This document shows positions 11,367 through 28,135 of a stretch of DNA of 64,000 nucleotides, one piece after another. The notes under the pieces are model-generated. The model made no database searches and was not told the DNA's origin. It was given only the letters and a program-made list of their open reading frames with translations. The stretch's first letter is position 1, and each line of letters opens with the position of its first letter. This DNA is from Cristatella mucedo (taxonomy: Eukaryota; Bryozoa; Phylactolaemata; Cristatellidae), in assembly GCA_009760855.2 (NCBI GenBank), contig WPIO01000113.1, positions 1,004,001 through 1,068,000 on the forward strand, written 5' to 3'. Made by a program: the position numbers and the translations under genes.

Positions 11367-12672
11367 GCAGCATGCACAGTGTAGCTCACATAAGCGTCAA
11401 ATCATAGGGACTCACTAGATGCAGTAATAAATGAGTGGTATTTTACTATCTTTTTAAATATGGACAAGCCAGAGATGTCGTGACGCAGGTCAAGAGTTTC
11501 AGGCATTGGGAGAATGCGAAAGAAAGGCGTGGTATCCAAAAGATTTTACGTTTATACGAGATATAGGTGAACACTTCGATTCCGAAATGGGGGTGGTACG
11601 ATGCTTAGCCTGGTAGGGGAGAAGATCTCGTAGGCAGGCTGGAGCCAAAGAATGAACGAACATGAAAGTGAATGACAACACGTTAAAGTCGGTGTGTACC
11701 CAGGCTGGGTTCGGTTTGTTGGGACCAGGCGGCTGTAATGAGGGTCACCGGCTAGGCCGGGGTCGGACCTCTGCACTGCCGGATGTGTGGTGACGAGAGG
11801 TCACCGGGGCTCTTGGGTACGGGAAGTTGGCCAAGTAAGTCGTGGTGTCGGAGGCTCCCGGTCTCACCGAGTTATGAACCTGGATTCGTGCAGGCGTGCT
11901 CCGGCGATGCCGCCACGCACGCAGGGGAACGAGTGCCCAAGGCCCGAGCGGAGCTGGATAGCTCGCTCGTTGTTGACTTGTTCATACCGCCTCCCCCGTG
12001 TAGCGTGTTCGTGACCCCCCCCCCCGTGTGTTGGCGTCTTTCGGTGGAAGCTTACGACTGTGGTAGTGGTCGACTCGGACTAGCCAGCAGTTACTCAGCC
12101 AGCCGGGTTTTGGATGGCGTACGCTCGTACTGTTAGAATCGGAGTCGGTACAACGACAGGACTGCAGAAGCCGACTGACCCCAACTAACACGCCGAGTTT
12201 TTCACCAGCTTCAAGCAGCGCCTGATTTAGGCACATGCCGATAGGCCAGCACGTAGTGAGTTTCAGTGGATGTCAGCAATGCATGCAGCAAGGGAGCTGA
12301 GAGAACTTGATGTGCTCGAGGGCTTGGAGGGATCAAAGCAAAAGTATAGCTGAGTGTCTGTCATCTGCATAGAAGTGAAAGCCTAGATTGCGCTCGGCAG
12401 TCGCATCAGCAAGAGGATGAGTACGTAACCGCGAAGAGAACAGGACCAAGCACGAAGCCCTGGAGTACTCAATATGTCCAGGTTTCCTCGGATGATCTTC
12501 GTCAATTCTCATCAATACCCTGGAGCTTCCCACTGAGATACGACCTGAATCATTGCAGTGCAACGCCAGTAACGCCCAGGCGAGATGAGAGTCACTCGGG
12601 AAATAGTTAGCGATCGATGGTATCAAAAGCTGCCGAAATATCAAGCAAAGTAAGCAGAGATACTCTCTCTAC
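11367..12672 (-). mobile_element. L2-B LINE fragment interrupted by an LTR
   Basis: Antisense L2-B in two parts. 11367-11694 holds the GCAGCATGCACAGTGT block through to GGAGCCAAAGAATGAA. 12193-12672 holds the reverse-transcriptase region up to the motif-A area (minus-strand FYADDRHSAIL near 12355-12385). Between them lies LTR-like sequence. About 110 bases of L2-B seem to be missing at the junction. Confidence 0.8.
11695..12192 (+). mobile_element. LTR copy 1, incomplete
   Basis: GC-rich sequence starting TGTACCCAGGCTGGG. From ATTCGTGCAGG onward it is nearly identical to the solo LTR at 14045-14631. It has about 140 extra bases near 11735-11880 (absent from copy 2) and lacks the last 230 bases of copy 2, ending at CCAACTAACACG. 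A poly-C run lies near 12017-12026. Confidence 0.75.
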
Positions 12673-12954
12673 CTATGTGTATGCCGTGGCTTTTGCGACA
12701 CTAAGTTGGTGGCTATCACGGCTTCACGTTCTCATGACGTGGGAGCAGCCGATTGCTGAGCGTTTGCGAGGTGACATCAACTGCGACGACAGTATTTGCT
12801 ATTAGCTATTATTTGTGATTAGCCCTCATTGTCAAGAGCTGTTTATCAGCAGCAACGATGCTGAGTGGTTGGAATCAGTAGCGAAACTGACTAACCGCCG
12901 TCCTATCCACTTGCCTTGCCCATCGGCAACTGTAAAAAGAGATAGCGGCATTGA
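12673..12954. other. No recognised feature
   Basis: Short spacer between two LINE fragments. Nothing identified. Confidence 0.4.
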
Positions 12955-13060
12955 GAAGGGAATGTGACTCCCTTTGCAGCAAATGTAAAGCGCCTAGAAA
13001 GAGATTAAGTTCTCTGAGGGCGCTTTATCAAGTGCATTATTATTATTGTTGTTATAGCCT
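12955..13060 (+). mobile_element. L2-B tail-only insertion
   Basis: About 100 bases. CTCCCTTTGCAGCAAATG leads into the full hairpin (AAAGCGCC, AGAGA, TTAAGT, TCTCT, GGCGCTTT) and ATT repeats. An extremely 5'-truncated retrotransposition product. Confidence 0.9.
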
Positions 13061-13960
13061 CCGTAGAGCACCTGCCTCAGCTGAAGTCGCTAATCAACCG
13101 TATGCAACTAGCGCCAACCACTCAGGTGGGGGTGGGGGCAGTCGGCTCCGTCGTCGCCAGAATCAGGTAAGCATGTGATGGCTTGGCTGTCCCACTTGAT
13201 TCGGCGAGCTCCCGCCCGGAACGATTGCGGATGAGCGTGTTTGTCGTCTCGGAGAGGTGGTGCATGCAGAGCTCTCTTAAAAAATTGTAGGCCCAACGCT
13301 TGTAGAAATAGCACCCCTAGCACGAGTCATCTTCAATGCCTTCATCGCCGCAGTAGTATCAAGATAATTGTGAAAGCCACATGCACAATAAGCATACTTT
13401 ATTTACGTATATAAGTATAAGCACACTTAAAACAAGTATAGGTAAGGCTATTGAATCTCTATCCAAGTGCCTGTCATTTCATGTGCAAGCAGGACTCGAG
13501 CTCCTAACCTCTGACATATAACCTACCCACCGTACCTTTTGTAGCAGAAGTCGGCATTTGTATTAGGAAGTTTTGAAAGGCTGTACAATAGCTCGGATCG
13601 CGCGTACTAGTTTTACGGAGAATCCCTAATCAATAGCTCGCAGGAGTGAGTAGCAGTGACTTACTTCAGAGATTCCCAGAAAAGAAATAAAACGATAGAT
13701 TTAAGCAGCTAATTTTAACTAGTCAAACTCTCCTCTCTCCCCTCTCTCAATCTCTCTCTCTTCTCTCTCTGTCCTCTCTTTCTTTCATCGGCCTAGACCT
13801 GGTTCAAATTCGCACAAATGGGCGTGGGCATCAGGATTGACGTGAAATTTAAGTTGAAAGCTACTTCATATGTGCTTCGAAGTTGTACGGCGGCAAACTG
13901 AGTAGTAACTGAAAACTTTTCGTCATCTTCAGCATGATTTTACAGCCTAATATTATTAAT
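13061..13960. other. No recognised gene; CT-rich patch
   Basis: Unassigned. A short CT-rich run occurs at 13728-13785. Confidence 0.45.
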
Positions 13961-15565
13961 CATAATAATGTACTCCAGGAGAACGTAATCTCTTCCTACA
14001 CGATTTAAATTGCTGCAAAGGAGGCACGATCGAATGGTTAGTGATGTACCCAGGCTGGGTTCGGTTGGCTGGGACCAGACGGCTTTAGTGAGGGATTCGT
14101 GCAGGCGTGCTCCGGCGATGCCGCCACGCACGCAGGGGAACGAGTGCCCAAGGCCCGAGCGGAGCTGGATAGCTCGCTCGTTGTTGACTTGTTCATACCG
14201 CCTCCCCCGTGTAGCGTGTTCGTGACCCCCCCCCCGTGTGTTGGCGTCTTTCGGTGGAAGCTTACGACTGTGGTAGTGGTCGACTCGGACTAGCCAGCAG
14301 TTACTCAGCCAGCCGGGTTTTGGACGGCGTACGCTCGTACTGTTGGATTCGGAGTCGGTACAACGACAGGACTGCAGAAGCCGACTGACCCCAACTAACA
14401 CGTTTGTTCGCGCTTGCTGCGTCGTCTTGCGCCCCAGTAGTGTACTGTGTATAGGACCCTCCCTGTAGACTTGTTTAGTTGCTCTGTTATTGTTGGCGCA
14501 TGCGTTATAAAGATGTTTAACCTGACGGCCGCTCGTCTTACCCGAGGTCGGCGGCATGGCGAGCGGTAGCGTGGCCGGAGTATGGCGGGGTTTGGCGGGA
14601 ATTAGCCTTTGACCTCAGGAACTCGGTTACAGTGATAGCATGCTGAATAAATAACAAGAATAACATGGTTAGGGGTGAAATGCATAGGGTCAGAATGCTA
14701 GTGTGGTTAGAGGCAGCATGCACAGTGTCAGCACGAATAGGCACATAAAGGTCAAAACACAGGGACCCACTAAATGCTGTTATAAGTAGATGCATTTTCC
14801 TTTTCTTTTTAAATGTGGACAAGTCAAGACATGTTGTGCCGTAGGTCAGGGAAGGTGTGTTCTGGGCTTTAGGAGTATACGAACTAAATCCACGGTCTCC
14901 AAAAGATCTGTGATTTGTAGGAGTTATGGGTAAACATTTAAGATTCCAAAAAGTGGGTGGTACGTCGTTTGGTCGGTTAGGGGAATAGATCTGCTAAATA
15001 TGATGGTGCCAAAGAATAAAGACACCTAAAATCTAGTGACAAAAACCTTGAAGTCGATGCGTTGCTTGACTGCTAGCCATTGCAGGTCGGCAAAAAGTGA
15101 TCCGATGTCACCACGGCGATGCTCACGACGGACAAGTCTAGGTGCAGGGTTTTGCACCAGCTTAAGCACCTGATTACACATGCCGGTGGACCACCACGCA
15201 GTGAGTTAGAGAAATCAAGACGGAATTCACAAATGCTTGGACCAACTAGCATGAGGTATCTCTGTCTAAACAGCCCGAATTTTAGCAAAGTTATGCAGCC
15301 GTAAGTTTGGAGATTTGATTTTTGAGCTGATGTGATCATCTAATTAAAAGTCACTTTGGAACATGACACACACATTTCGTGCAGCTTCAGCTAGAGATAT
15401 GCTGGCAGAACAAATTGTGAGCGTTAATTTTTCCAATATCTTAATCGTACTTGGTTTTCCCATAACCGGTAAGATGGTTTTATGCTCATTCAATTTAAGA
15501 AAGTTGACTGTCATCCATGTGCTGATTTCATCAATGCACGCAGCAAAAGAGTTGAGAGTAATAAA
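13961..15565 (-). mobile_element. L2-B LINE fragment carrying a solo LTR
   Basis: Antisense L2-B from its tail (ATTATTAATCATAATAATG near 13950-13970) through the CATGCACAGTGTCAGCACG block, the C-terminal thumb region and further upstream to about 15565, where the next copy begins with TAATAAAAGTAATAATAATG. The LTR at 14045-14631 splits it. Coding frames are broken. Confidence 0.88.
14045..14631 (+). mobile_element. Solo LTR with 4-bp target-site duplication
   Basis: 587 bp bounded by TGTACC at the left end and TTACA at the right end, the TGT...ACA termini typical of long terminal repeats. GTGA occurs on both sides (14041-14044 and 14632-14635). Outside it, interrupted L2-B sequence resumes. 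A TATA-like GTTATAAAGATG lies near 14508. No internal retroelement genes are present, so recombination between two LTRs has probably left a single one. Orientation is assumed from the TATA-like site. Confidence 0.8.
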
Positions 15566-16062
15566 AGTAATAATAATGCACTTTTAAGCACCATCAGAGA
15601 ACTCAATTTCTTCCTAAGCGCTTTACATTTGCTGCAAAGGGAAACGCGATTGAATGGTGATTAACAGCATGCTTGATAAACGACATGAACAACGTGGTTA
15701 GGGTTGACATACACAGGGTCAGCATGCAAGTGTGGTTAGTGGCAGCATGCACAGTGTCAGCACGCATAAGCACATGAACGGCGAATCATAGGTAACCACT
15801 AAATGCTGTCCTAAATAGGTGTTTTGAATTTCTTTTCAAATGTGGTCAAGTCAGGGGATGTTCCGACGCAAGTCGAGAGTGAGTTCTAGGCTTTGGCAGC
15901 ATACGAACTAAATGCACGGTCTCCAAAGGATTGGAGGTTTGTACAAGGTATTGGTAAACTGTTGGATTCCGAAAAGCGGGTGCTACGATGCTTGGCCTGG
16001 TGGGGTAGTAGAACTGAGAGATAGGCTGGAGCCAAATAATGAATGCAGAGATGAACGTACGC
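15566..16062 (-). mobile_element. L2-B LINE 3' fragment
   Basis: Antisense copy from the ATT tail (AATAATAATGCACTTTTAAG) through the CACAGGGTCAGCATGCAAGT block and the C-terminal coding block (minus-strand SYAAKA) to about 16062. It sits head-to-tail behind the previous copy. Confidence 0.88.
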
Positions 16063-16234
16063 TAGCACTACGCATCGCACAAATAATACCTACATAAATA
16101 CCTACCTTTATGACCTAACCAAACATGCAAGGATCAAATTTTCTTAAATACAAATGAATTAACATTTGCAGACTAATTCAAAGTAAACGAAGTGCTCGTT
16201 AGTTGTGTATAGTTCAATTTAATTTGTCGACTGT

Positions 16235-16430
16235 GTGCTTATGCGTGCTGACACCGTGCATGCTAGCCATAATTGCATGCTTACTTTGTGTATGTCGCCT
16301 CAAACCGTGCTTTGCTTGTTGACGGTGAGCATGCTACCGCTAAACAACAATTCAAGCATGCTTCCTTTAGAGCATATGTAAAGTCCCTAGAAAGATATTA
16401 GCTTATTTGAGGGCGCTAAAAAATACGTTA
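16235..16430 (+). mobile_element. L2-B 3' fragment, diverged
   Basis: CTTATGCGTGCTGACACCG, then a decayed hairpin (GTAAAGTCCCTAGAAAGATA, GAGGGCGCTAAA). Confidence 0.8.
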
Positions 16431-16439
16431 ATATAATTA

Positions 16440-16590
16440 TCTTTGTTGCTTTTCACGACCTCGGTCCCGAGGTTGTTGGTTCGAATCCGGTAGTCGACAG
16501 TTCTTTGTCGCCGCTGCAAGCGGCCGCGATAGCCGTGAAGGCTCTTTAGTCGCTATACGAAAGAGGCTGTTAATTAGCTAGTATTTCTTA
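16440..16590 (+). mobile_element. SINE-1 (tRNA-derived)
   Basis: CACGACCTCGGTCCCGAGG is followed by a B-box GGTTCGAATCC, then the body TTTGTCGCCGCTGCAAGC and the tail GAGGCTGTTAATTAGCTAG. The A-box end is lost. Confidence 0.85.
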
Positions 16591-16621
16591 TTTGCATTTC
16601 TTATGTTTATATATATGTATA

Positions 16622-16730
16622 TATGTACCTCCGTCAGTAACTCCACAAAGTCATAAAGACCATGCGGGTGTTACGAAGGAGAGTTTTGTATAGCGCATTC
16701 ATAGCCTAAGCGGCTTTCGGTACGCATTTA
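16622..16730 (-). mobile_element. L2-A 3'-end fragment
   Basis: ACCTCCGTCAGTAACTCCAC through GCGGCTTTCGGTACGCATT. Only the last 110 bases of the element. Confidence 0.9.
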
Positions 16731-17282
16731 TCATTAAATAGACGTAAGCGGTGCGAAAATATTACGAATTGCTGACAAAAGCATGCTGAATTCAAGCGGC
16801 TGCTAGTTACACGATTATCTGTCCAAGATTTTGGTAGATGCGGCAATTATCGACTCCTTAGCTACCGCGGACCCTGCTCCGGAAAATAAATTATCCCGGT
16901 GCATGTACGGTTGCCAAGCATTAGTCACGTCCGGTTAGCCAGGCTATGTGAGGGTCATATAACGGAGGGCGTTTATCAGCGTACTAACGCAAGTAAATAA
17001 ACCATGAATAGCCTGCGATAGCCGTTCACTGAAGCTGTGTGCCATCCGCCTAAGAGCAGTTCATAGCTTGGCTTTTTTAAGATGTGTTGACTGCTTGAAT
17101 TGCTATAACTATCAGTCGGAGAGTAACCTTGTGACCGCGTAGAAGCTCGTCCCCCGGCTCTCTACCGGTGGACTGTGCGATGCAGTGCTGCGGTGCGGTT
17201 AAAACACAGGCGGCCACAAATGGGTGCCGAAAGTAACAGTTTATTGTGGGCCTGTTCGTAGCGGTTACGCGCCGGCGCAAGC
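16731..17282. other. No recognised gene
   Basis: Unassigned and increasingly GC-rich toward the tandem array. I see nothing else in it. Confidence 0.4.
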
Positions 17283-17545
17283 GCTTTACGCGGCGCGTAC
17301 CGGACCAACGGGGTTCACTGCGCGAACTCCCGAAGCCCGACTATAATTACTACCCTACGCGTTTACGCGGCGTGTACCGGACCGACGGAGTTAACTGCGC
17401 GAACTCCCGAAGTCCGAGTATAATAACTACCCTGTGCGTTTACGCGGCGCGTATCGGTCCGACGGAGTTAACTGCACGAACTCCCGAAGCCCGACTATAA
17501 TAACTACCCTACGCGTTTACGCGGCGTGTACCGGACCGACGGTCA
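17283..17545. repeat. 77-bp tandem array, about 3.4 copies
   Basis: Units begin near 17283, 17360, 17437 and 17514, each with TTTACGCGGCG and then TACCGGACC(G/A)ACGG, exactly 77 bases apart. GC-rich, with only a few substitutions between units. Confidence 0.95.
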
Positions 17546-17610
17546 ATTTGTTAGAATTCAGAAGCCTGCAACGGAGTAAATCTCTGTCGTCAGCAGGCTG
17601 CCTTGGGTTA

Positions 17611-17744
<134 letters not shown>

Positions 17745-17907
17745 TGGTGGGTTAGTAGTCGCAAATGTGGGCAGTCACTGACAAGACAAGAGACGCTGAG
17801 GCCTGCTGCTTAGAAGGCGACCTTTGTGAACGAGCACACCGTGCAGAGGAACTGGGCGTCGGTCGTTAGCTTGTCAGTAGCACAATTGCATGTGAACAAA
17901 CTGGATG

Positions 17908-18003
17908 CTTATAATAATAATAATACTTGTGATATAGCACCCTCAGAGAACTCAATCTCTTTCTAGGCACTTTACATTTGCTGCAAAAGAAGCATGATCG
18001 AAT
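17908..18003 (-). mobile_element. L2-B tail-only insertion
   Basis: ATAATAATAATACTTGTGAT, then the antisense hairpin block TCTCTTTCTAGGCACTTTAC and TTGCTGCAAAAGAAGC. Fewer than 100 bases remain. Confidence 0.88.
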
Positions 18004-18488
18004 GACCCAACCGAAGGAAAACTTGAGCTGCAGCTGCTGAGATTAGACAGCTTGTACCGGTTGAAGGTCCCAAGGGGCTTTTCTGCCGCCGTCTACCGAC
18101 GCCTTTCGACCACCTGCAGCCACCTTGCTGCTGGTGAGTATAAGATCTGCCACTGCTAATTTACGAGGTATATTTAGGGCTGCTGTGAATAATTGACCAG
18201 CTGCTGCTGCTGCTGCACTTCATCTTGCCGGCTTGTACCGATTTACGAACAACTCTTAATGACGAAGCACTTCCAGGTTTCGGAAGTAAAATTGAGACCG
18301 AGACTTTGGCTCAGGCAGAAAGCAGGGCAGCCGCTCTCCTGTGGTGCAGGCAGGCATCGCCGAGTTTTCAGGGCCACCGGATTGCTGCTGGAGCTCGAAA
18401 ACACCAGTACCCTGGCACCATCCAAGGCATTGCGTGCGACAAAAGCAACCGAGTCGCACACGGCGGCGGTGCCATCACATCCGTCTGA
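18000..18488 (+). other. Candidate antisense exons inside a slit intron
   Basis: An open plus-strand frame at 18000-18133 (LLRLDSLYRLKVPRGFSAA and onward) ends one base into a codon at a consensus donor GTGAGT (18134). A second open frame starts after an AG at 18275-18276 in the compatible phase (FGSKIETETLAQAESRAAA) and runs to a stop at 18486-18488. I do not recognise the protein. The region is GC- and CAG-rich, which lengthens frames by chance. The slit exon at 18591-18662 is on the opposite strand, so a real gene here would be nested antisense in slit. Confidence 0.2.
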
Positions 18489-18590
18489 TGCCGCCAGCAG
18501 CAGCTCGGCCCTAATGCAGCAAAGCAGCGAGGCATGCTGCGGCGGCGAGGCGGCGGGGACGGGGGCCGGGGGCAGGGGCAGCACACTCAC

Positions 18591-25180
<6,590 letters not shown>

Positions 25181-25254
25181 GCCCTCTCGACCTTGGGCGC
25201 AGCTGATATTGTTTTTGTCGGACCCTAGCTCTCGGTGTCCGTCCTAGGCCTAAT

Positions 25255-25375
25255 TATTCTTGGCTAGTCCTCGGCTAGCCATTGGCCAGCCATTGGCTGG
25301 CCCTTGGCCAGTCCTTGGTCAGCCCTTGACCAGTCCTTGGCCTGTCCTTGGCCAATCCTAGGCTAGTCCGCCTGC
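25255..25375. repeat. Degenerate short tandem repeat, TTGGCCAG type
   Basis: Roughly 11 imperfect copies of a 10-12-base unit such as CCTTGGCCAGT and CCTTGGTCAGC. Confidence 0.85.
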
Positions 25376-25379
25376 TACG

Positions 25380-25465
25380 GTTGCTCTAGGTGCCCTAGTC
25401 AGACCCACTAAGGCAAGGGCTAATATCGCGGCTAGCCTGAGAGCTGCTCCGTTGCAACCTCAAAG
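25380..25465 (+). repeat. Dispersed repeat, copy 1
   Basis: GGCAAGGGCTAATATCGCGG and its flanks resemble 28935-29005 (AGGCAAGGGCTCGTATCGCG). A short shared segment of unknown origin. Confidence 0.6.
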
Positions 25466-25865
25466 GGGTGTCATTATTTTGAAATTTCTACATTTGTCTC
25501 ATAGTTTCAGGCGATAGTCTGGCGTCCGTTTAGGGCCGAGTAGCTTTTATTTACAAAGTTCGCAAAAAAACACCGCTCGTTTGGCACTCTACTTACGTGA
25601 ACACATTGCATTGAGCTCGAGGTAAAACTTCTGGTATAAACCTGTCTTACAAAACCATTTCTTTTACCACGTTTCTGTCATTTGCCAATAACTGAAACTT
25701 GGAAGTGCATGTTTGACTTGTTTGTCAGTCAAAATTTTTTTCTCTAAATCTTCAAAATGTGTACTGTTTTTTCTTTCTTTCTCCATTTAGTACCGTTTCG
25801 GATACAGTGTTTAGTATATTTATTTGTAACTTCGAAACACCAACTGCAATAAGTGGGTTATACGT

Positions 25866-25961
25866 GGAAGAGTTTTCTATTGCTCACTCAAAGCCTAAGC
25901 GTCTATAGGTCCGGATGTGGCATGCGCCCAGTAAGGGGAAACAGCGGCATCTCGGCCTTAT
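25866..25961 (-). mobile_element. L2-A 3' fragment, diverged
   Basis: GAGTTTTCTATTGCTCACTC and CAAAGCCTAAGCG match the family's terminal region. The outer end is lost. Confidence 0.65.
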
Positions 25962-26140
25962 AGTGAGCCGTGATGGCACGCTAGGGAAGGCGGGTGCTTC
26001 TAATGTCATCGGGCCCGAGTCGTGGGTTCGAATCCTGCGATGAGTGATTCTTTATCGTAGCTGCAAGCGGTAGCGATAGCCGTAAAGGCTCTCCTGTCGC
26101 TAGACAAGAGAAGCGGTTAAATCGGCTGGTATTTATTGAC
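25962..26140 (+). mobile_element. SINE-1 (tRNA-derived), nearly complete
   Basis: GTGAGCCGTGATGGCACGC (A-box region), B-box GGTTCGAATCC, body TTTATCGTAGCTGCAAGC, and tail GGTTAAATCGGCTGGTATTT. Confidence 0.88.
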
Positions 26141-27984
26141 AGTCCGAGAACGGCGTGGCCGCCGAGCTCTAGTCGCTTCGCAGCCTCGGGGTCCTAGTCT
26201 CGCTGCGCTCGTGTTCTGCCGCCACAATTCGTGGCAGCGGCCGCCTAATGGCGGCGCATGCGCGGCTACGTCCGTCGCTCGTCGCACTAGCCAACGGGCC
26301 GATGTCCTTATTGAGCCGCTACGATCTCAGCTAGCCCATCGATTGCAAGCAACTTCAGCCACAATCAGAGCACCGCCTCGCGTTAATTCTTAGTACAGAC
26401 AGTCGAACAACTTAGTGCGTAAGCCATACAGGAAAACCAAAGAACTGTCCAGGCTTCGGTTGAGCAGTTTTAGGTTTACGATCTCAACTGGCCCGAGGCT
26501 GAACTAGTTTCTCAAGCGCCGGATGGCTGGGCGGCGGCGGCGGTGGTGGGCTGAGTAGCCACACGGTCTGCTCAAAGGCGTCTTTAGGTTCGGTTGCAGT
26601 TGGTTGGGCAACGCTTCAGTCGCTCAGGATGACGTAGCAGGCTCATCCGCATAGCACTGAGCCGGAACTAACTTAATTTAGCCGTACACTGCGAACAAAT
26701 GAAGCAAGCCCACGGCGTCTGACCATGCGTCACCATTACACCGCTCTCAGCCAATCAGCAGCGGTTCCACAAGGGCAAGCTCTGCCTAATGACTGCTGCT
26801 TACTCGGGGGCTTGGCCGACAGCACGTGCGTCATCGGCTCTGGCGCCCTGGCAGGCTGGCCACTCTGTAGGGGCTCTCGGGCTCGCGATGGCTTCGCGAC
26901 GAAGAGCGAAGCCCCCCACAAACGAGTCGTGGCGTTGTCGACGACGGCTGTAATGAGTGATCTAGCAGCCGTCGTGCGTGCTGCTCCTGAGCACGTGGTG
27001 TTGAGAGAGAGAAGAGAGTGGATAGCTCGTGTACTGGCCGACGGCACAGGCAGAGAGTGAATTTCTCGGCAAGGAGCACGTCACGTGCCGGCAAGTAGCA
27101 CGACCGTTGAGCGAATGGAACGTCGGCTGGGGGGCGTCGGAACCACGTGACGGCGATGACACGCCCACAGCTCGAGGCGGATGTTCTTCGCCTGGCTCCG
27201 ATTTCGGCGAGTCCCTCATTGGCAGCTCTGGCTGCTCCTCGCTGGGTGAGTTAGCTCGGGCGCTCGCTCGCGCACGGCGGAATCCCGAGGAGCCGCTGGT
27301 GGGCTCGAGCTCGTCGCTCTGTGGCGTCGCCGCGTCAGAGAGCGACTTCGCTCTCTGCTGCTTCGCTCTCTGCGGCTTCGCTCTCTGCGGCTTCGCTCTC
27401 TGCGGCTTCGCTCTCTGCGGCATCGCTCTTTGCGGCGTCACTCTCTGCAGCGTCGCTCTCTGCAGCGTCGCTCTCTGCGTCGTCGCTCGGCGACGGCACG
27501 GCGACGCTCCGGAATCCCGTCTGAGCGACCGCTGCCGTGCTTCCTGTCCGCCGAATAGTAAGTCCGCTGCACACAGTTGCACCGCGAAGTGAGTCCGCCG
27601 CCGCGAAGTGAGTCGAGTCTGCCTCGCAGCGAGTCCACCGGGAGGTGCTGGTGCTTTTTTGAAATGACTATTTACTGCGCGCTGTTGTGGGGATGCTAGC
27701 TGAAATGTACATCGGGTTTGGGACGGGCTAAAAGCGCACTCCCCGGTAGGTATCGTCGCTCCGGAAGATGTTGGTGCACCCGTGTCGCGACGTACGGGAG
27801 CAATGAGCCCCGCCCCTCAATCGACTGCCGAAGCCGGACTCCGGAATCAATTGAATGTCGCCCAACTCAACCGACGTTTGATTGTTACCAAGCTTCGTAA
27901 AGGATTATATGCCAGCTCCTAGCTATGCCGTCCGTTAGCGAGATTCGCGCCATAGATTGGAATTGTTGGGAACGTATATATGTG
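26141..27984. other. GC-rich region with no assigned gene
   Basis: About 1.8 kb, CpG-rich, with long frames on both strands through 26725-27640. No frame resembles a known protein, and frames on opposite strands overlap throughout, as expected from GC-rich repetitive DNA. Could be a promoter/CpG-rich segment or an unknown mobile element. Confidence 0.4.
27346..27480. repeat. 15-bp minisatellite, 9 units
   Basis: Units CTTCGCTCTCTGCGG and variants at exact 15-base spacing (for example 27346, 27361 and 27421). Since 15 is a multiple of three, frames stay open: (F/V)ALCG or SAASL on plus, AESDA or QRAKP on minus. Confidence 0.97.
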
Positions 27985-28135
27985 AATAATAATAATTCAT
28001 TTGTGTAGCGCTCCAAGAGAACTTAATCTCCATTCAAGCGCTTTACATATGCCTCGGGGCTCGAGCCCACGACCTCAGCAAGACCTTGGTCGGGGCGAGC
28101 ACCTTAACCGCTGGACCAATCCAGCTCGGCTTTCG
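27985..28135 (-). mobile_element. SINE-2 reference copy
   Basis: In its own orientation: head with A-box TGGTCCAGCGG, B-box-like GGCTCGAGCCC, then a tail with AAAGCGCT, GAGATTAAGTTCTC and AGCGCT followed by AATTATTATT. The tail is the same hairpin layout as the L2-B 3' end. Confidence 0.88.

Noticed and set aside
13940-14557. 205-codon minus frame across the LTR
   Set aside because: It crosses the LTR, and part of it also recurs in the other LTR copy (12.0-12.2 kb). There is no retroelement protein motif in it.
17283-17545. CRISPR array
   Set aside because: Direct tandem repeats without spacers, in animal DNA.
27029-27592. 187-codon plus frame and the overlapping 206-codon minus frame
   Set aside because: GC-rich DNA with a 15-bp repeat keeps both strands open. 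There is no recognisable domain on either strand.
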